DNA of 64,000 bases from Ideonella sp. (GTDB lineage Bacteria > Pseudomonadota > Gammaproteobacteria > Burkholderiales > Burkholderiaceae_C). Numbering within the stretch: position 1 is the first letter of the stretch; each line of letters begins with the position of its first letter. A model generated the notes under the pieces. It was not told the DNA's origin. It did not search any database and saw nothing but the letters and a program-made list of their open reading frames with translations. The DNA lies in assembly GCF_016702655.1 (NCBI RefSeq), contig NZ_JADJDO010000040.1:124001-188000 (forward strand), given 5' to 3'. Below, one piece after another: positions 27,090 to 35,844 of the stretch. A program made the translations under genes and the position numbers.

Positions 27090-27559
27090 GCTTGGGCGCG
27101 CTGCCGGCGCCGGGTCTGCTGCACTTCGCCGACCTGTGGGTGGAAGTCGGCGCGCCGCTCGAGATCGGCGATGTCGGACATGGCGTGAGGCGCCTGATCC
27201 CGATCACCGGCGGGCGCTGCCAGGCACGCGACTGGAGCGCACGCGTGCTGCCGGGTGGTACGGACTTCCAGCTGCTGACAAGCGACCGCAGCGCGCGCCT
27301 GGAGGCGCGCTACGTGCTGGAGACCGACGCCGGCGATCGCATCTATGTCGACAACCAGGCCATCCGCAGCGCCGCGCCGGAGGTGATGGCCCGGCTCGTG
27401 CGCGGCGAGCCGGTGGACCCGTCACAGGTCTACTTCTGCTGCGTGCCGCGCTTCGAAGTGAGCGCGCCAGCGCTGGTCTGGATGCGTGAGCGCTTGTTCC
27501 TGGGGACAGGGGTGCGTACGCCGCAGGCGGTGCAGTTGAGCTTCTACGAGGTCGGCTGA
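27086..27559 (+). CDS. DUF3237 family protein
   Basis: A 157-residue beta-rich cytoplasmic protein matching the DUF3237 pattern: an N-terminal GRR-type segment (VRRLIPITGGRC), a central YVLETDAGDRIYVDN strand pair and the C-terminal VYFCCVPRFEVSAP...LFLGTGVR. GTG at 27086 overlaps the stop of the binding-protein gene as GTGA and is preferred over GTG 27071. The family often sits in aromatic or phenolic degradation loci, but its reaction is not known to me. Coupling to the binding protein suggests a role linked to the imported compound. Confidence 0.85.
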   Translation: MSLGALPAPGLLHFADLWVEVGAPLEIGDVGHGVRRLIPITGGRCQARDWSARVLPGGTDFQLLTSDRSARLEARYVLETDAGDRIYVDNQAIRSAAPEVMARLVRGEPVDPSQVYFCCVPRFEVSAPALVWMRERLFLGTGVRTPQAVQLSFYEVG

Positions 27560-27600
27560 GGGCCGGTGAAAACTCGCGCGGCGAACCTTGACGCGCTGTC

Positions 27601-28818
27601 TCAGGCCAGCGACTTCAAAGGTATGGCCGGATCACAAGCCTGAGCCGCAGGCGGATTGCGGCCCGACTCGAGCAGCTTGCGCGCGGCCATGTGGTCCATC
27701 GGCGCATTGACCGACTCGACGCAGTGCAGTCGGCCCTGGTGATAGTGCAACACAGAGAAGCTGCCCGCACCGGCACCTGCCCGGCGATGGCGTTCGCCGT
27801 CCGGGGGCATCAGGCCTGCCATCTGCAATCGCAGCGGCCCCTGTTCAGACCAGAACCAGGGCAGCGCGCGATACGGTTGCGGATGACCGGTCAGCGTCGC
27901 GACCGCAGCGCGCGCCTGGTCGGCTGCGTTTTGCACCGACTCGAGCCTCGTGCGCCGCCCGGTCGTCGGCTCGGGGAAACTCGTGCAGTCGCCGATCGCC
28001 AGAATCGCAGGATCCGAAGTGCGCATCTGCTCATCGACGACGATGCCGTTCTCGCAGGCCAGATCGGCGGCGGTTGCCAGCGCGTGCTCCGGCACCGCAC
28101 CGATGCCGAGCACCAGCGATTCGACCGGCTCCCGGTTGCCGCCGACGGTCAGCGACAGCAGGCGGTTGGCGCTGGTTTCGAAGCCGCCGACCGCGACGCC
28201 GAGCCGGATCTCGATGCCGCTCGCAGCGTGGGTCGCGCGTACATGCTCCGCGACCTCAGGCGAGAGCGCACGCATCAGCAGCCGCGGCGCCGATTCGAGC
28301 ACCTGCACTTCCAATCCGAGGGCACGCGCGGTCGCGGCAATCTCCAGGCCGATGAAGCCGCCGCCGAGCACCGTCAGCCTCGAGGTCGATGCGAGCATCC
28401 GACGCATCCGCTGCGCATCGGCGGCGCTGCGCAGCACGGCGACGTTCTCGAGGCCTTGAGGCAGTTGCGGTAGCCGGCGCGCGCGCGCGCCGGTCGCGAG
28501 CACGAGGTGCTCATATGGCAAGGCCAGGCCCGAGCGCAGTGTGACCTTGCGCGCCGCGCGGTCGATTGCCACGGCCTGGTCGCCGCGGTGCAGCGTGATG
28601 CCTGAGGCGGCGAACCACGCGGCGTCGCGGTGCCACTGCAGCGCCTCTTGAGCGTTCTTCAGGAACGACTTCGAAAGTGGCGGCCGCTGATACGGCAACT
28701 CGGCTTCCTCGCACACCAGTTGCACGCGCGCCCCGAGGCCGGCCGCCGCCAGCCCGGCGCAGGTTGCCACGCCGGCATGCCCGCCGCCGATGACGACGAT
28801 CGAACCGTCAGTTGCCAT
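27601..28818 (-). CDS. FAD-dependent ferredoxin reductase
   Basis: A 405-residue pyridine-nucleotide-disulfide-type flavoprotein of the putidaredoxin/rhodocoxin reductase group. It shows the FAD motif VVIGGGHAGVATCAGL near residue 10, LATGARARRLP, the NAD-binding GGGFIGLEIAATA near residue 155, and a late GDCTSFP FAD contact. ATG 28818 begins at the FAD motif and overlaps the MarR gene by 11 bases. With the [2Fe-2S] ferredoxin (29425-29748) and P450 (29786-30997) it makes a complete class I P450 electron chain: NADH to this protein, ferredoxin, P450. It could also reduce the corrinoid activator or the Rieske oxygenase. Confidence 0.92.
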   Translation of the reverse strand: MATDGSIVVIGGGHAGVATCAGLAAAGLGARVQLVCEEAELPYQRPPLSKSFLKNAQEALQWHRDAAWFAASGITLHRGDQAVAIDRAARKVTLRSGLALPYEHLVLATGARARRLPQLPQGLENVAVLRSAADAQRMRRMLASTSRLTVLGGGFIGLEIAATARALGLEVQVLESAPRLLMRALSPEVAEHVRATHAASGIEIRLGVAVGGFETSANRLLSLTVGGNREPVESLVLGIGAVPEHALATAADLACENGIVVDEQMRTSDPAILAIGDCTSFPEPTTGRRTRLESVQNAADQARAAVATLTGHPQPYRALPWFWSEQGPLRLQMAGLMPPDGERHRRAGAGAGSFSVLHYHQGRLHCVESVNAPMDHMAARKLLESGRNPPAAQACDPAIPLKSLA

Positions 28819-29398
28819 CGTCCGGCTCTGCCGGGGCACTGCGACGGCGCCTGACTGCGCGTGGGAAGCGCTCGGCAAGATAGCGCTCGGTCGCGACCTC
28901 GACCTGCGGCAGGTTTTCGTGCAGCCGCTTGAGCAGGCCGATCAGCGTCTCGCGCTCGTCGTCGCGCAACACGGACAGGAAAGTCCGTTCGCGCTCGAGC
29001 GCGACGCCGAGGATGCGGTCGTGCAGCGCGCGCCCCTTCCTTGTCAGCGTCGCGATCCGCACCCGGCCGTCGCCGGCATCGAGGCCGACCGTGATCAGTC
29101 CTTTGGCCTGCATTCCCTTGAAGCAGCGGCTGACCGACCCCTTGTCCATGCCGATGATGCGCGAGACCTGCTGGGCCGAGATCGACCCTTCGATGGCGAG
29201 CAGCACGAGGCAACGCCAGGTCTCGATGCCGACGTCGAAGATGCTCAGATAGTGCTGCGAGGCGCCGCGAGACAGCTTGTTCGCAATCCATGTCAGGAAG
29301 GCTGGTACGTAGCGCTCGAGGTCGACGACGTTCGGCGCAGCGTCGGAACCGGGCGCGGGCGTGGGGGACGCAGGGGGGTTGCGCATTGCGGCCGGCAT
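28808..29398 (-). CDS. MarR-family transcriptional regulator
   Basis: A 196-residue MarR protein with a winged helix at about residues 55-125, including SAQQVSRIIGMDKGSVSRCFKGM and a wing around DAGDGRVRIATLT. The N-terminus is long and disordered. ATG 29398 is used; a GTG at 29428 overlapping the ferredoxin stop is an alternative. It sits between the ferredoxin and the reductase genes, inside the operon it may control. Inverted repeats at 35794-35805 and 41749-41778 are possible binding sites. MarR proteins of such loci usually sense an aromatic substrate. Confidence 0.88.
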   Translation of the reverse strand: MPAAMRNPPASPTPAPGSDAAPNVVDLERYVPAFLTWIANKLSRGASQHYLSIFDVGIETWRCLVLLAIEGSISAQQVSRIIGMDKGSVSRCFKGMQAKGLITVGLDAGDGRVRIATLTRKGRALHDRILGVALERERTFLSVLRDDERETLIGLLKRLHENLPQVEVATERYLAERFPRAVRRRRSAPAEPDDGN

Positions 29399-29424
29399 TG
29401 TCGCCGAACGCCGCAGCGGCGCGT

Positions 29425-29748
29425 TCACTGCTGCCGCTCCGGGATGCGCACGACCAGGCCTTGCAGCGCCGAGCTCATCTTGATCTGGCACGATAGCCGG
29501 CTCGCTGGCGTGCGCTCGGCCGCCGTGCACTCGAGCATCTCGAGTTCGTTGGCGAGCGGCGGCGGCAGCTTGCCGAGCCAGGCGTCGTCGACGTAGACGT
29601 GACAGGTAGCGCACATTGCGGAGCCGCCGCACTCGGCGACGATTCCGGGAACGCCGGCAGACATTGCGGCCTGCATCACGCTAGTGCCATCGGCGGCCTG
29701 CACGGTGCGCTCGGCACCGTCGGGCGTGAGGTAGTGGATCTCAGGCAA
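29425..29748 (-). CDS. [2Fe-2S] ferredoxin with TTG start
   Basis: A 107-residue ferredoxin of the adrenodoxin/putidaredoxin type. Cluster ligands are three cysteines in CGGSAMCATC near residues 40-49 and a fourth in SRLSCQIKM near residue 88. No ATG or GTG is placed correctly; TTG at 29748 (PEIHYLTPDG) follows GGAGGA at 29757-29762 with an eight-base spacing, which decides the start. It lies 37 bases downstream of the P450 gene and is the natural donor to it. Confidence 0.9.
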   Translation of the reverse strand: MPEIHYLTPDGAERTVQAADGTSVMQAAMSAGVPGIVAECGGSAMCATCHVYVDDAWLGKLPPPLANELEMLECTAAERTPASRLSCQIKMSSALQGLVVRIPERQQ

Positions 29749-29762
29749 GAAGGGGTTCCTCC
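29749..29762 (-). promoter_or_regulatory. Ribosome site that sets a TTG start
   Basis: GGAGGA on the minus strand at 29762-29757 is eight bases from the TTG codon of the ferredoxin. A strong site before a weak start codon may tune ferredoxin yield relative to the P450. Confidence 0.7.
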
Positions 29763-29785
29763 AGTGGGTTTCAGGGATGCGCGAC

Positions 29786-30997
29786 TCAGGCTGCGATGAG
29801 GCGCAGCGGCAGCGTGTCCAGGGCGCGCAGCGTGTTGTTGAGCCGCCGCGTGTGCGGCCCGGCGACTTCGATGCGCTTGACGCGACGCGCCAGCGCTCCG
29901 AGCACCAGCTCGCCCTCGAGCCGCGCGATGGCCTGGCCGACGCAGCCATGGATGCCCGAGCCGAAGGCCATGTGACCGCTCGGCCGGCGCTCGATGTCGA
30001 AGCGGTCGGGGTCGGGCCACTTGCGCGGGTCGCGATTCGCCGCGGCAAGCATGCACAGCACCTTGGTGTCGCGCTCGATCGGCAGGCCGGCAATGTCGCA
30101 GTCGCGCGCCGCGGTGCGGAAGAAGGTCTGCGCGGTCGACTCCCAGCGCAGGGCCTCCTCGAATGCCGGCCGTGCAAGCGTCGGGTCGGCGTGCAGCCTT
30201 GCGTACTGCTCCGGATGGTGCGCGAGGCTGTACAGCGCGTTGCCCAGGCCGTTGATCGTCGTGTCGACGCCGGCCGACAGGAAGGACCGCACCAGCAGCG
30301 GTGCCTGCTCGTGCGTGATCTCGCCGGCGTCGGCCGCCTGGTAGATCTGGTCACCGAAACCACCGGGGCGCAGGTGCTCGCGCCGGCAGTGGGCCATGAT
30401 CCATTCCGTCACCGGTGCCATACGCTCGGCCGACTTGGCGAGCAGGGCGTTGCGCGGCCCCATCGAATTGAACACCAGGTCGCCGTAGAGCAGCAGGTTG
30501 GAGCGGTCGCCATCCTCGACGCCGACCGCATCCGGGAACACCTTCAGCGGGTAGGGCTGCGCGAGGTCGTGGATGCCGTCGATTTGGCCGTCGGCGGCGG
30601 ACCGGGCGATGCAGGTTTCGACCATTGTTTCGGCGACCGCGGCGAAGCTGGCGCGGATCTGCAACACCGCCTTCGGGCTCAGGATCCGCGACAGCACCGC
30701 ACGGGTCTGCGTATGAAGTGGGGGGTCGGCCTCCAGGATCAGACTCTTCGGTCGGAACGGCGCCTCGCGGTTGAAATTCGCGAGTCCAACGCCGGCGCTG
30801 GAAATGAATGTCGCCGCGTCGTTCAGTACCGCAAAGACCTCTGCATGGCGCGCGCACGCGACGACGCCGTCGTAGCGCTTCAGCCGGACGACCGGGCCGG
30901 CCTCGCGCATGCGCTGGTGCATCGGATACGGATCGACCAGGTTCTCCGCCGAGTACGGGTCGGTATCGAGTTCGGGGATGTGGGCTACCTCGTTCAT
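29786..30997 (-). CDS. Cytochrome P450
   Basis: A soluble bacterial P450 of 403 residues that inserts one oxygen atom using electrons from a ferredoxin. The I-helix is AGVDTTINGLG near residue 250, the K-helix ExxR is EEALRWES near residue 285, and the heme loop is FGSGIHGCVGQAIAR near residue 345 with the cysteine ligand. The gene follows the LivF gene by 12 bases and precedes the ferredoxin. O-demethylation of a methoxyaromatic acid is a reasonable reading from the neighbouring methyltransferases and transporter. Hydroxylation of another imported acid is the alternative. Confidence 0.95.
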   Translation of the reverse strand: MNEVAHIPELDTDPYSAENLVDPYPMHQRMREAGPVVRLKRYDGVVACARHAEVFAVLNDAATFISSAGVGLANFNREAPFRPKSLILEADPPLHTQTRAVLSRILSPKAVLQIRASFAAVAETMVETCIARSAADGQIDGIHDLAQPYPLKVFPDAVGVEDGDRSNLLLYGDLVFNSMGPRNALLAKSAERMAPVTEWIMAHCRREHLRPGGFGDQIYQAADAGEITHEQAPLLVRSFLSAGVDTTINGLGNALYSLAHHPEQYARLHADPTLARPAFEEALRWESTAQTFFRTAARDCDIAGLPIERDTKVLCMLAAANRDPRKWPDPDRFDIERRPSGHMAFGSGIHGCVGQAIARLEGELVLGALARRVKRIEVAGPHTRRLNNTLRALDTLPLRLIAA

Positions 30998-31009
30998 TCG
31001 TGCTCCTGG

Positions 31010-31732
31010 TCAGTGAACGGCCATGCCCACCAGGCGTTCGAGCGTCGCGTCGTCGGCGCGCAAGGCCTGGGCTGGGGCTTCGTGGACCACCGCGCCGCGC
31101 GCCATCACCAGCGCGCGGTCGGCAAAGGCAAGCGCCTCCTGCACCTGCTGTTCGACGATGACGACAGTCAGCCCGTGGCTGTCGGCCATCTGCACGAAAG
31201 CGGCGAGCAGTTCGTGCCGGATCAGCGGCGCCAGCCCCTCGAGGGGTTCGTCAAGCAGCAGCAGCCGCGGCTGCCCGAGCAGCGCGCGCGCCACGGCAAG
31301 CATCTGCTGCTCGCCGCCGGACAACTGCGCGCCGCCATTGGCACGCCGCTCGTGCAGGCGCGGAAAGAGCGCGTAGGCCTCGTCGATGCAGCGGCGTGGC
31401 CGGCGCTTGCATCCGGCGAGCAGGTTCTCCTCGACGGTCAGGCTCGGGAAGATGTCGCGCGTCTGCGGAACGAAGCCCAGGCCACGCAGCGCGCGCTGGT
31501 GCGCGCCCAGGCCGGCGAGGTCCTCGCCGTCGAAGATGATCCGGCCGCGCTGCAGTTGCGCAAGCCCCATCACCGCGCGCAGCGCGGTCGTCTTGCCAAC
31601 GCCGTTGCGGCCTATCACCGCCAGCCGTTCGTTGGGCGCTACGCTGAACGCCAGGCCATTGAGCACCGTCACCGGCCCGTAGCCGGCGACGACGTCGAAC
31701 AGTTCCAGCAGCGGCCGGCGCGTCGTGTCCAT
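31010..31732 (-). CDS. LivF-type ABC transporter ATPase
   Basis: An ATPase of 240 residues. Walker A is GRNGVGKTT near residue 37, the signature is LSGGEQQML, and Walker B is LLLLDEPLEGLAP. ATG 31732 begins the normal N-terminus (MDTTRRPLLELFDVV). The 164-bp gap after the LivG gene is filled by repeat copy B. It belongs to the second complete HAAT transporter of the window (LivK, LivH, LivM, LivG, LivF on the minus strand) and is followed directly by the P450 gene. Confidence 0.94.
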   Translation of the reverse strand: MDTTRRPLLELFDVVAGYGPVTVLNGLAFSVAPNERLAVIGRNGVGKTTALRAVMGLAQLQRGRIIFDGEDLAGLGAHQRALRGLGFVPQTRDIFPSLTVEENLLAGCKRRPRRCIDEAYALFPRLHERRANGGAQLSGGEQQMLAVARALLGQPRLLLLDEPLEGLAPLIRHELLAAFVQMADSHGLTVVIVEQQVQEALAFADRALVMARGAVVHEAPAQALRADDATLERLVGMAVH

Positions 31733-31747
31733 TGGGTGCTCAGTCGG

Positions 31748-31899
31748 CGCCGGGCCGTTCCCAAGCCGACTGAGCGACCCCATGGGGGGCCGCGACAACA
31801 GCCGCAAGGCCGTTGCGGCGAGGCTGACTTCGCGCAGCGAAGTCAAGGCGCGAAGCGCCGGCCGGAGCCAACGAAGTGAGCTTGGGGGTCGTCATCTCA
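31748..31899 (-). repeat. Intergenic repeat, copy B
   Basis: Read on the minus strand, it starts TGAGATGACGACCCCCA, identical to copy A for 17 bases, and continues with GCTCACTTCGTTGGCT. Inside are small hairpins (GACTTCG/CGAAGTC and GCCGCAA/TTGCGGC), a CCCCCCATGGGG core and an end CTTGGGAACGGCCCGGCG. It provides the LivG stop codon and fills the LivG-LivF gap. Confidence 0.7.
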
Positions 31900-32637
31900 G
31901 TTTCCGAGGTACGCCGCCCGCACTCGCGGGTCGCGGCGAATCGCCTCGGGCGCGCCGTCGGCGAGCACTGCACCTTCGCAGAGCACGACGATGCGCCGCG
32001 CGAAGCGGAACACGAGGTCCATGTCGTGCTCGATGATGAGCACCGCAAGTTCCGCCGGCAGCGAATCGAGCGCACCGAGCAGCCGCTCGCCATCGCCCTG
32101 CGGCACGCCGGCCATCGGCTCGTCGAGCAGCAGCACGCGCGGCTTGAGCGCGAGCGCCAGCGCGATCTCGACGAGCCGCTGCTCGCCGTACGCGAGCCGC
32201 TCCGTCGGCAGCCCGGCGTGCTCGCCGAGGCCGAGGCGAGCGAGCAGGGCGCGCGCCTCGGCGGTGATCGGTGGGTAAGCGTCGATCGATCGCCATGCGC
32301 GGCCGGTCAGCCCTTCGCGTTCGAAGAGTGCGAGCTCGACCTGCCGCTGCACCGGCAGGTGTGGCGCCAGCGTCGTGATCTGGAACGTGCGCGCCAATCC
32401 GAGCCGCACGCGAGCCGCCTGCGAGCGGCGCGTCACGTCTTCGCCGTTCACAAGCACCTGGCCGGAGGTCGATGGCAGGACGCCGCTGATCTGGTGCACC
32501 AGCGTCGTCTTGCCGGCGCCGTTGGGGCCGATGAGCGCGACGCGGTCGCCCGCTTGCAGAGCCAGCGATACCGAGCGCGTCACGTGCAGGCCGCCGAAGT
32601 GCTTGTCGAGCGCGCGCGTCTCGAGCAAGGCTGTCAT
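31897..32637 (-). CDS. LivG-type ABC transporter ATPase
   Basis: An ATPase of 246 residues with Walker A GPNGAGKTT near residue 38, signature LAYGEQRLVEIALAL near residue 143 and Walker B VLLLDEPMAGVP. It ends exactly at the first TGA of repeat copy B. The ATG at 32637 overlaps the LivM stop as ATGA. It works with the LivF-type ATPase downstream to power the transporter of the demethylation cluster. Confidence 0.94.
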   Translation of the reverse strand: MTALLETRALDKHFGGLHVTRSVSLALQAGDRVALIGPNGAGKTTLVHQISGVLPSTSGQVLVNGEDVTRRSQAARVRLGLARTFQITTLAPHLPVQRQVELALFEREGLTGRAWRSIDAYPPITAEARALLARLGLGEHAGLPTERLAYGEQRLVEIALALALKPRVLLLDEPMAGVPQGDGERLLGALDSLPAELAVLIIEHDMDLVFRFARRIVVLCEGAVLADGAPEAIRRDPRVRAAYLGN

Positions 32638-33644
32638 GTCCGCCACCCCAGGCGGCGGCGCAGCCACGCCAGCGCCTGCGCAGGCGGCATCAGCACGACC
32701 GCCATCAGCACGCCGCCCACGACGAACAGCCAGTGGTAGGGGTTGATCGACGCGGCGGTGTGGTGCAGCAGCGTGAATATGGCAGCGCCGACAAGCGCGC
32801 CGTGCAGCCGTCCGGCGCCACCGAGGATCAGCATCACCAGCGCCTCGGCCGACAACGCGAACGACAGGCTGTCGAGGCCGACGATGGCGTTGGTCTGCGC
32901 GGTCAGCGCGCCGGCCGCGCCTGCCAGCGCGCCTGCCAGCGCGTACATCGCCAGCAGCCGTCGTTGCACCGGCGTTCCCAGCGCGGCCATGCGCGCACGG
33001 TTCTCGTGGATGCCGCGGACCGCGAGGCCGAATGGCGAGTCGACGACGCGCCGCGCCAGGTACAGCGCCACCGCGAGCGTGACGATCGCATACAGCGCAG
33101 CGGTCTTGCCCTCCAGGTCGAACGCGAAGACGCCTAGCAGCGGTGCCATCGTAAAGCCCGTCAGACCATCGTCGCCGCCGGTCCAGTCGCGCGCCCGCTG
33201 CGCCAGGCTGGCGACGATCTGCGCGACCGCGACCGTCAGCATCAGGAACGTGAAACCCTGGTAGCGCAACAGGAACAGGCCCGACAGCGACGCCAGCAGC
33301 GCGCCAGCGCCGGTGCCGATCGCCAGGCCGAGCAGCGGATCGGCGTGCGCGCGCAGCGCGAAGATCGCCGCCGCATAGGCGCCCGCGCCGAACAGCGCTG
33401 CATGGCCGAGCGTCGCCAGCCCGGCGACACCGACGACGAGATCGAGCGACAGCACGAACAGCGCGCTCGCGGCGATGCGCGTCAGCAACCCGAGCTGCTC
33501 CGGCAATGCCCACCACGCGACGAGGCCGATCGCCAGCACGACGAGGGGCGAACGCCACGGCGGCGCACAGGGCGGCGCGGCGGCGTCGCCGGGCTCGGCG
33601 CGGTCTGACGCCGGCTCGTGCGCGGCCATGCGCGAATCGCTCAT
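32634..33644 (-). CDS. LivM-type ABC transporter permease
   Basis: An inner-membrane permease of 336 residues with about eight to nine hydrophobic segments. The LivM hallmark DLVVGVAGLATLGHAALFGAGAY follows the first helices (split here by position: about residues 49-72), and the ATPase-docking loop RGIHENRARMAALG is near residue 200. A proline- and alanine-rich N-terminal tail of about 30 residues precedes the first helix. It overlaps the LivG start by four bases and begins ten bases after LivH. Confidence 0.93.
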   Translation of the reverse strand: MSDSRMAAHEPASDRAEPGDAAAPPCAPPWRSPLVVLAIGLVAWWALPEQLGLLTRIAASALFVLSLDLVVGVAGLATLGHAALFGAGAYAAAIFALRAHADPLLGLAIGTGAGALLASLSGLFLLRYQGFTFLMLTVAVAQIVASLAQRARDWTGGDDGLTGFTMAPLLGVFAFDLEGKTAALYAIVTLAVALYLARRVVDSPFGLAVRGIHENRARMAALGTPVQRRLLAMYALAGALAGAAGALTAQTNAIVGLDSLSFALSAEALVMLILGGAGRLHGALVGAAIFTLLHHTAASINPYHWLFVVGGVLMAVVLMPPAQALAWLRRRLGWRT

Positions 33645-33654
33645 CGTGTCTGCC

Positions 33655-34512
33655 TCACCGCCGCATCAAGCCCTGCGGCCGCCAAGCGAGCAGCAGCGCC
33701 ATGGCAAGGAAGAAGAACAGGCTGCCCCAGTCCGAAGCGAAGTACTTGCTCGCGGTCTCGACGGTGCCCAGCGCAACCGCGGCGACCAGTGAGCCGAGCA
33801 GGCTGCCCATGCCACCGACCGCGACCACGACGAGCACGAGAACGAGGTACTTCAGCGCATAGTACGGCTCGAGCGGCATCAGCTCGGCGCCGAGCACGCC
33901 GCCAAGTGCGGCGAGTGCGGCTCCCGCCGCGAAGCTCGCGCATTGCACGGTGCGGATCGGGATGCCGAGCGCGGCCGCGGTGTCCGGGCTGTCGACCGCG
34001 GCACGCAGCCAGATGCCGAATCGCGTGCGTGCGACGGTCCAGGCAGTTGCCGCAGCGACGAGCAGGCCGGCGCCGATGACCAGCAGCCGCTGGGCCGGCA
34101 GCGTTCGCACCCCGAGGTCGACCGGCTGCAGCAGCAGTGGCGGCAGCACGATCAGCTGCACCTGCGGGCCGGCGAGCGCGTTGATCGCGGCGATCAGGAA
34201 GAACGCGAGGCCGATCGTGAACAGCACCTGCTCGAGCTCGCTGCGCCGGTACAGGTGGCGCAGCACGCCGGCCTCGAGCAGCGCGCCAACGGCCGCCGTG
34301 ACCGCCAGCGCCGCCGGCAGCGCCAGCCAGAAACTCCACTGCACCTCGCGCGTCAGCAGTGCCGCAACGTAGCCGCCGATCATTGCGAACGCGCCGTGCG
34401 CGAGGTTGACGAAGCGCATCAGCCCCAGCGTGACCGTCATCCCGACTGCGATGATGAACAGCACCATCCCGTAGGCCAGGCCGTCGATCAGAACATTGAA
34501 CAGCGTCAGCAT
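33655..34512 (-). CDS. LivH-type ABC transporter permease
   Basis: An inner-membrane permease of 285 residues. The hallmark FVNLAHGAFAMIGGYV near residue 34 and GLAYGMVLFIIAVGMTVTLG before it identify LivH. The C-terminal GMGSLLGSLVAA loop is also typical. The gene lies 47 bases downstream of the binding protein and ten bases upstream of LivM. It forms the pore with LivM. Confidence 0.94.
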   Translation of the reverse strand: MLTLFNVLIDGLAYGMVLFIIAVGMTVTLGLMRFVNLAHGAFAMIGGYVAALLTREVQWSFWLALPAALAVTAAVGALLEAGVLRHLYRRSELEQVLFTIGLAFFLIAAINALAGPQVQLIVLPPLLLQPVDLGVRTLPAQRLLVIGAGLLVAAATAWTVARTRFGIWLRAAVDSPDTAAALGIPIRTVQCASFAAGAALAALGGVLGAELMPLEPYYALKYLVLVLVVVAVGGMGSLLGSLVAAVALGTVETASKYFASDWGSLFFFLAMALLLAWRPQGLMRR

Positions 34513-34559
34513 GGCGTAGCGTCTGCCCGGAGGTCACGCAGGCGCGCGACTTCGGCACC

Positions 34560-35738
34560 CTACTTGTCGAGACCGAAGTCGATTTGCGGACCGAAGTTCT
34601 GCACTTCCTTGTTGACGAGTTCGCCACCGGCGCGCTCGACCTTGCGCAAGTAGACGTTCTGCACGATATGGCGTGTCTTCGGGTCAATGCGCACCGGGCC
34701 GCGCGGGCTCTCCCATTGCAGCGCACGCGCCGCGGCAATCGCCTTCAGTCCGTCCTTCTGGCCGCCCGTGGCCTCGATCATCCTGTGGATCACGTGCATG
34801 CCGTCCCACGCACCGACCGACGCGTAGTTGGCGACTGCGTTCGGGCCGCGCTTCTTCAGTGCCTCGATGAACTTCTTGTTGGCCGGCGACTCGTGCGCGG
34901 CCGAGTAGTGGAACGCGGTCGTCAGCCCGAGCGCGGCGTCGCCGAACTTCTGCAGATCGAACTCGTCGGTCTCGGCGGTACCGAGAAACTGAATGCCGGC
35001 CTTGGCCAGCCCGTTCTCGTTGTAGGCCTTGACGAAGCCGAGATTCGGCGGCCCGCCGGGCAGGAAGGTGTAAACGGCCTGCGCCCCGCTGGCGCGGACG
35101 CGCTGCACGAACGGCGAGAAGTCGGTCGTCGCGATCGGCATCCGGATGCTCTCGACGACGGTGCCGCCCTGCTTTGTGAACTCGCTCTTGAACGCGGTCT
35201 CGGCGTCGATGCCGGGGCCATAGTCGGTGACCGCGGTCACCACCCTCTTCAGGTTCTGCTTGGCCGCCCATTGCGCGAGCGGCACGCTGACCTGCCACAG
35301 CGTGTAAGAGGTGCGGATGAAGAACTCCGACTTCTCGGTGATCGCAGACGTCGCGGCGTTGAAGATCACGGTGGGCGTCTGCGACTGCTGAATCAACGGC
35401 GCGACGGCGAACGCGTTGGGCGTGAAGACGAATCCGCCGAGGTAGTCGACCTTGTCCTTGACGATCAGCTCCTGCGCCAGGTTCTTCGTCTGGCCCGGAT
35501 TCGGGCCGCCAGTGTCACGGTAGATCAACTCGACGTCCTTGCCGGCGAGCTTGCCTCCCTGCGACGCGATGTACGCCTCGGCGCCGTTCTTGAACAGCGT
35601 GCCGTAGTGCGCAAAGGGCCCCGAGAACGGGCCGAGGATGCCGATCTTGACCGTCTGCGCGAAGGCGCCGAGAGGCGCCAGCGCAAGCATCGCCACGAGT
35701 GCGGCCGCGGCGGTCGGATGCCTGCTTGTGAACTTCAT
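34560..35738 (-). CDS. HAAT-family ABC substrate-binding protein
   Basis: A periplasmic binding protein of 392 residues with a signal peptide ending APLGAFAQ and the ligand segment KIGILGPFSGPFAHYG. ATG 35738 starts a typical basic N-terminus (MKFTSRHP). It is the first gene of the transporter and P450 section, separated from the corrinoid section by 106 bp that contain a perfect palindrome at 35794-35805, so it may have its own regulated promoter. The ligand is probably the compound handled by the methyltransferases or P450. Confidence 0.94.
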   Translation of the reverse strand: MKFTSRHPTAAAALVAMLALAPLGAFAQTVKIGILGPFSGPFAHYGTLFKNGAEAYIASQGGKLAGKDVELIYRDTGGPNPGQTKNLAQELIVKDKVDYLGGFVFTPNAFAVAPLIQQSQTPTVIFNAATSAITEKSEFFIRTSYTLWQVSVPLAQWAAKQNLKRVVTAVTDYGPGIDAETAFKSEFTKQGGTVVESIRMPIATTDFSPFVQRVRASGAQAVYTFLPGGPPNLGFVKAYNENGLAKAGIQFLGTAETDEFDLQKFGDAALGLTTAFHYSAAHESPANKKFIEALKKRGPNAVANYASVGAWDGMHVIHRMIEATGGQKDGLKAIAAARALQWESPRGPVRIDPKTRHIVQNVYLRKVERAGGELVNKEVQNFGPQIDFGLDK

Positions 35739-35793
35739 CGTGCGTTCTCCACGACGGCCGGCGGCCGCCTGTGTGGCTAATATAGTTGATATA

Positions 35794-35805
35794 CCAACGC
35801 GTTGG
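35794..35805. promoter_or_regulatory. Perfect palindrome upstream of the transporter genes
   Basis: CCAACGCGTTGG is a perfect 12-bp palindrome inside ATACCAACGCGTTGGTTT, in the 106-bp gap before the binding-protein gene. An AT-rich TATATT on the minus strand lies just downstream, as expected for an operator at a promoter. The MarR protein of the cluster is a candidate ligand, but this is inference. Confidence 0.5.
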
Positions 35806-35844
35806 TTTGGCATCTTGTCAGTGATTTCCCGCATCCGTCCGCGG

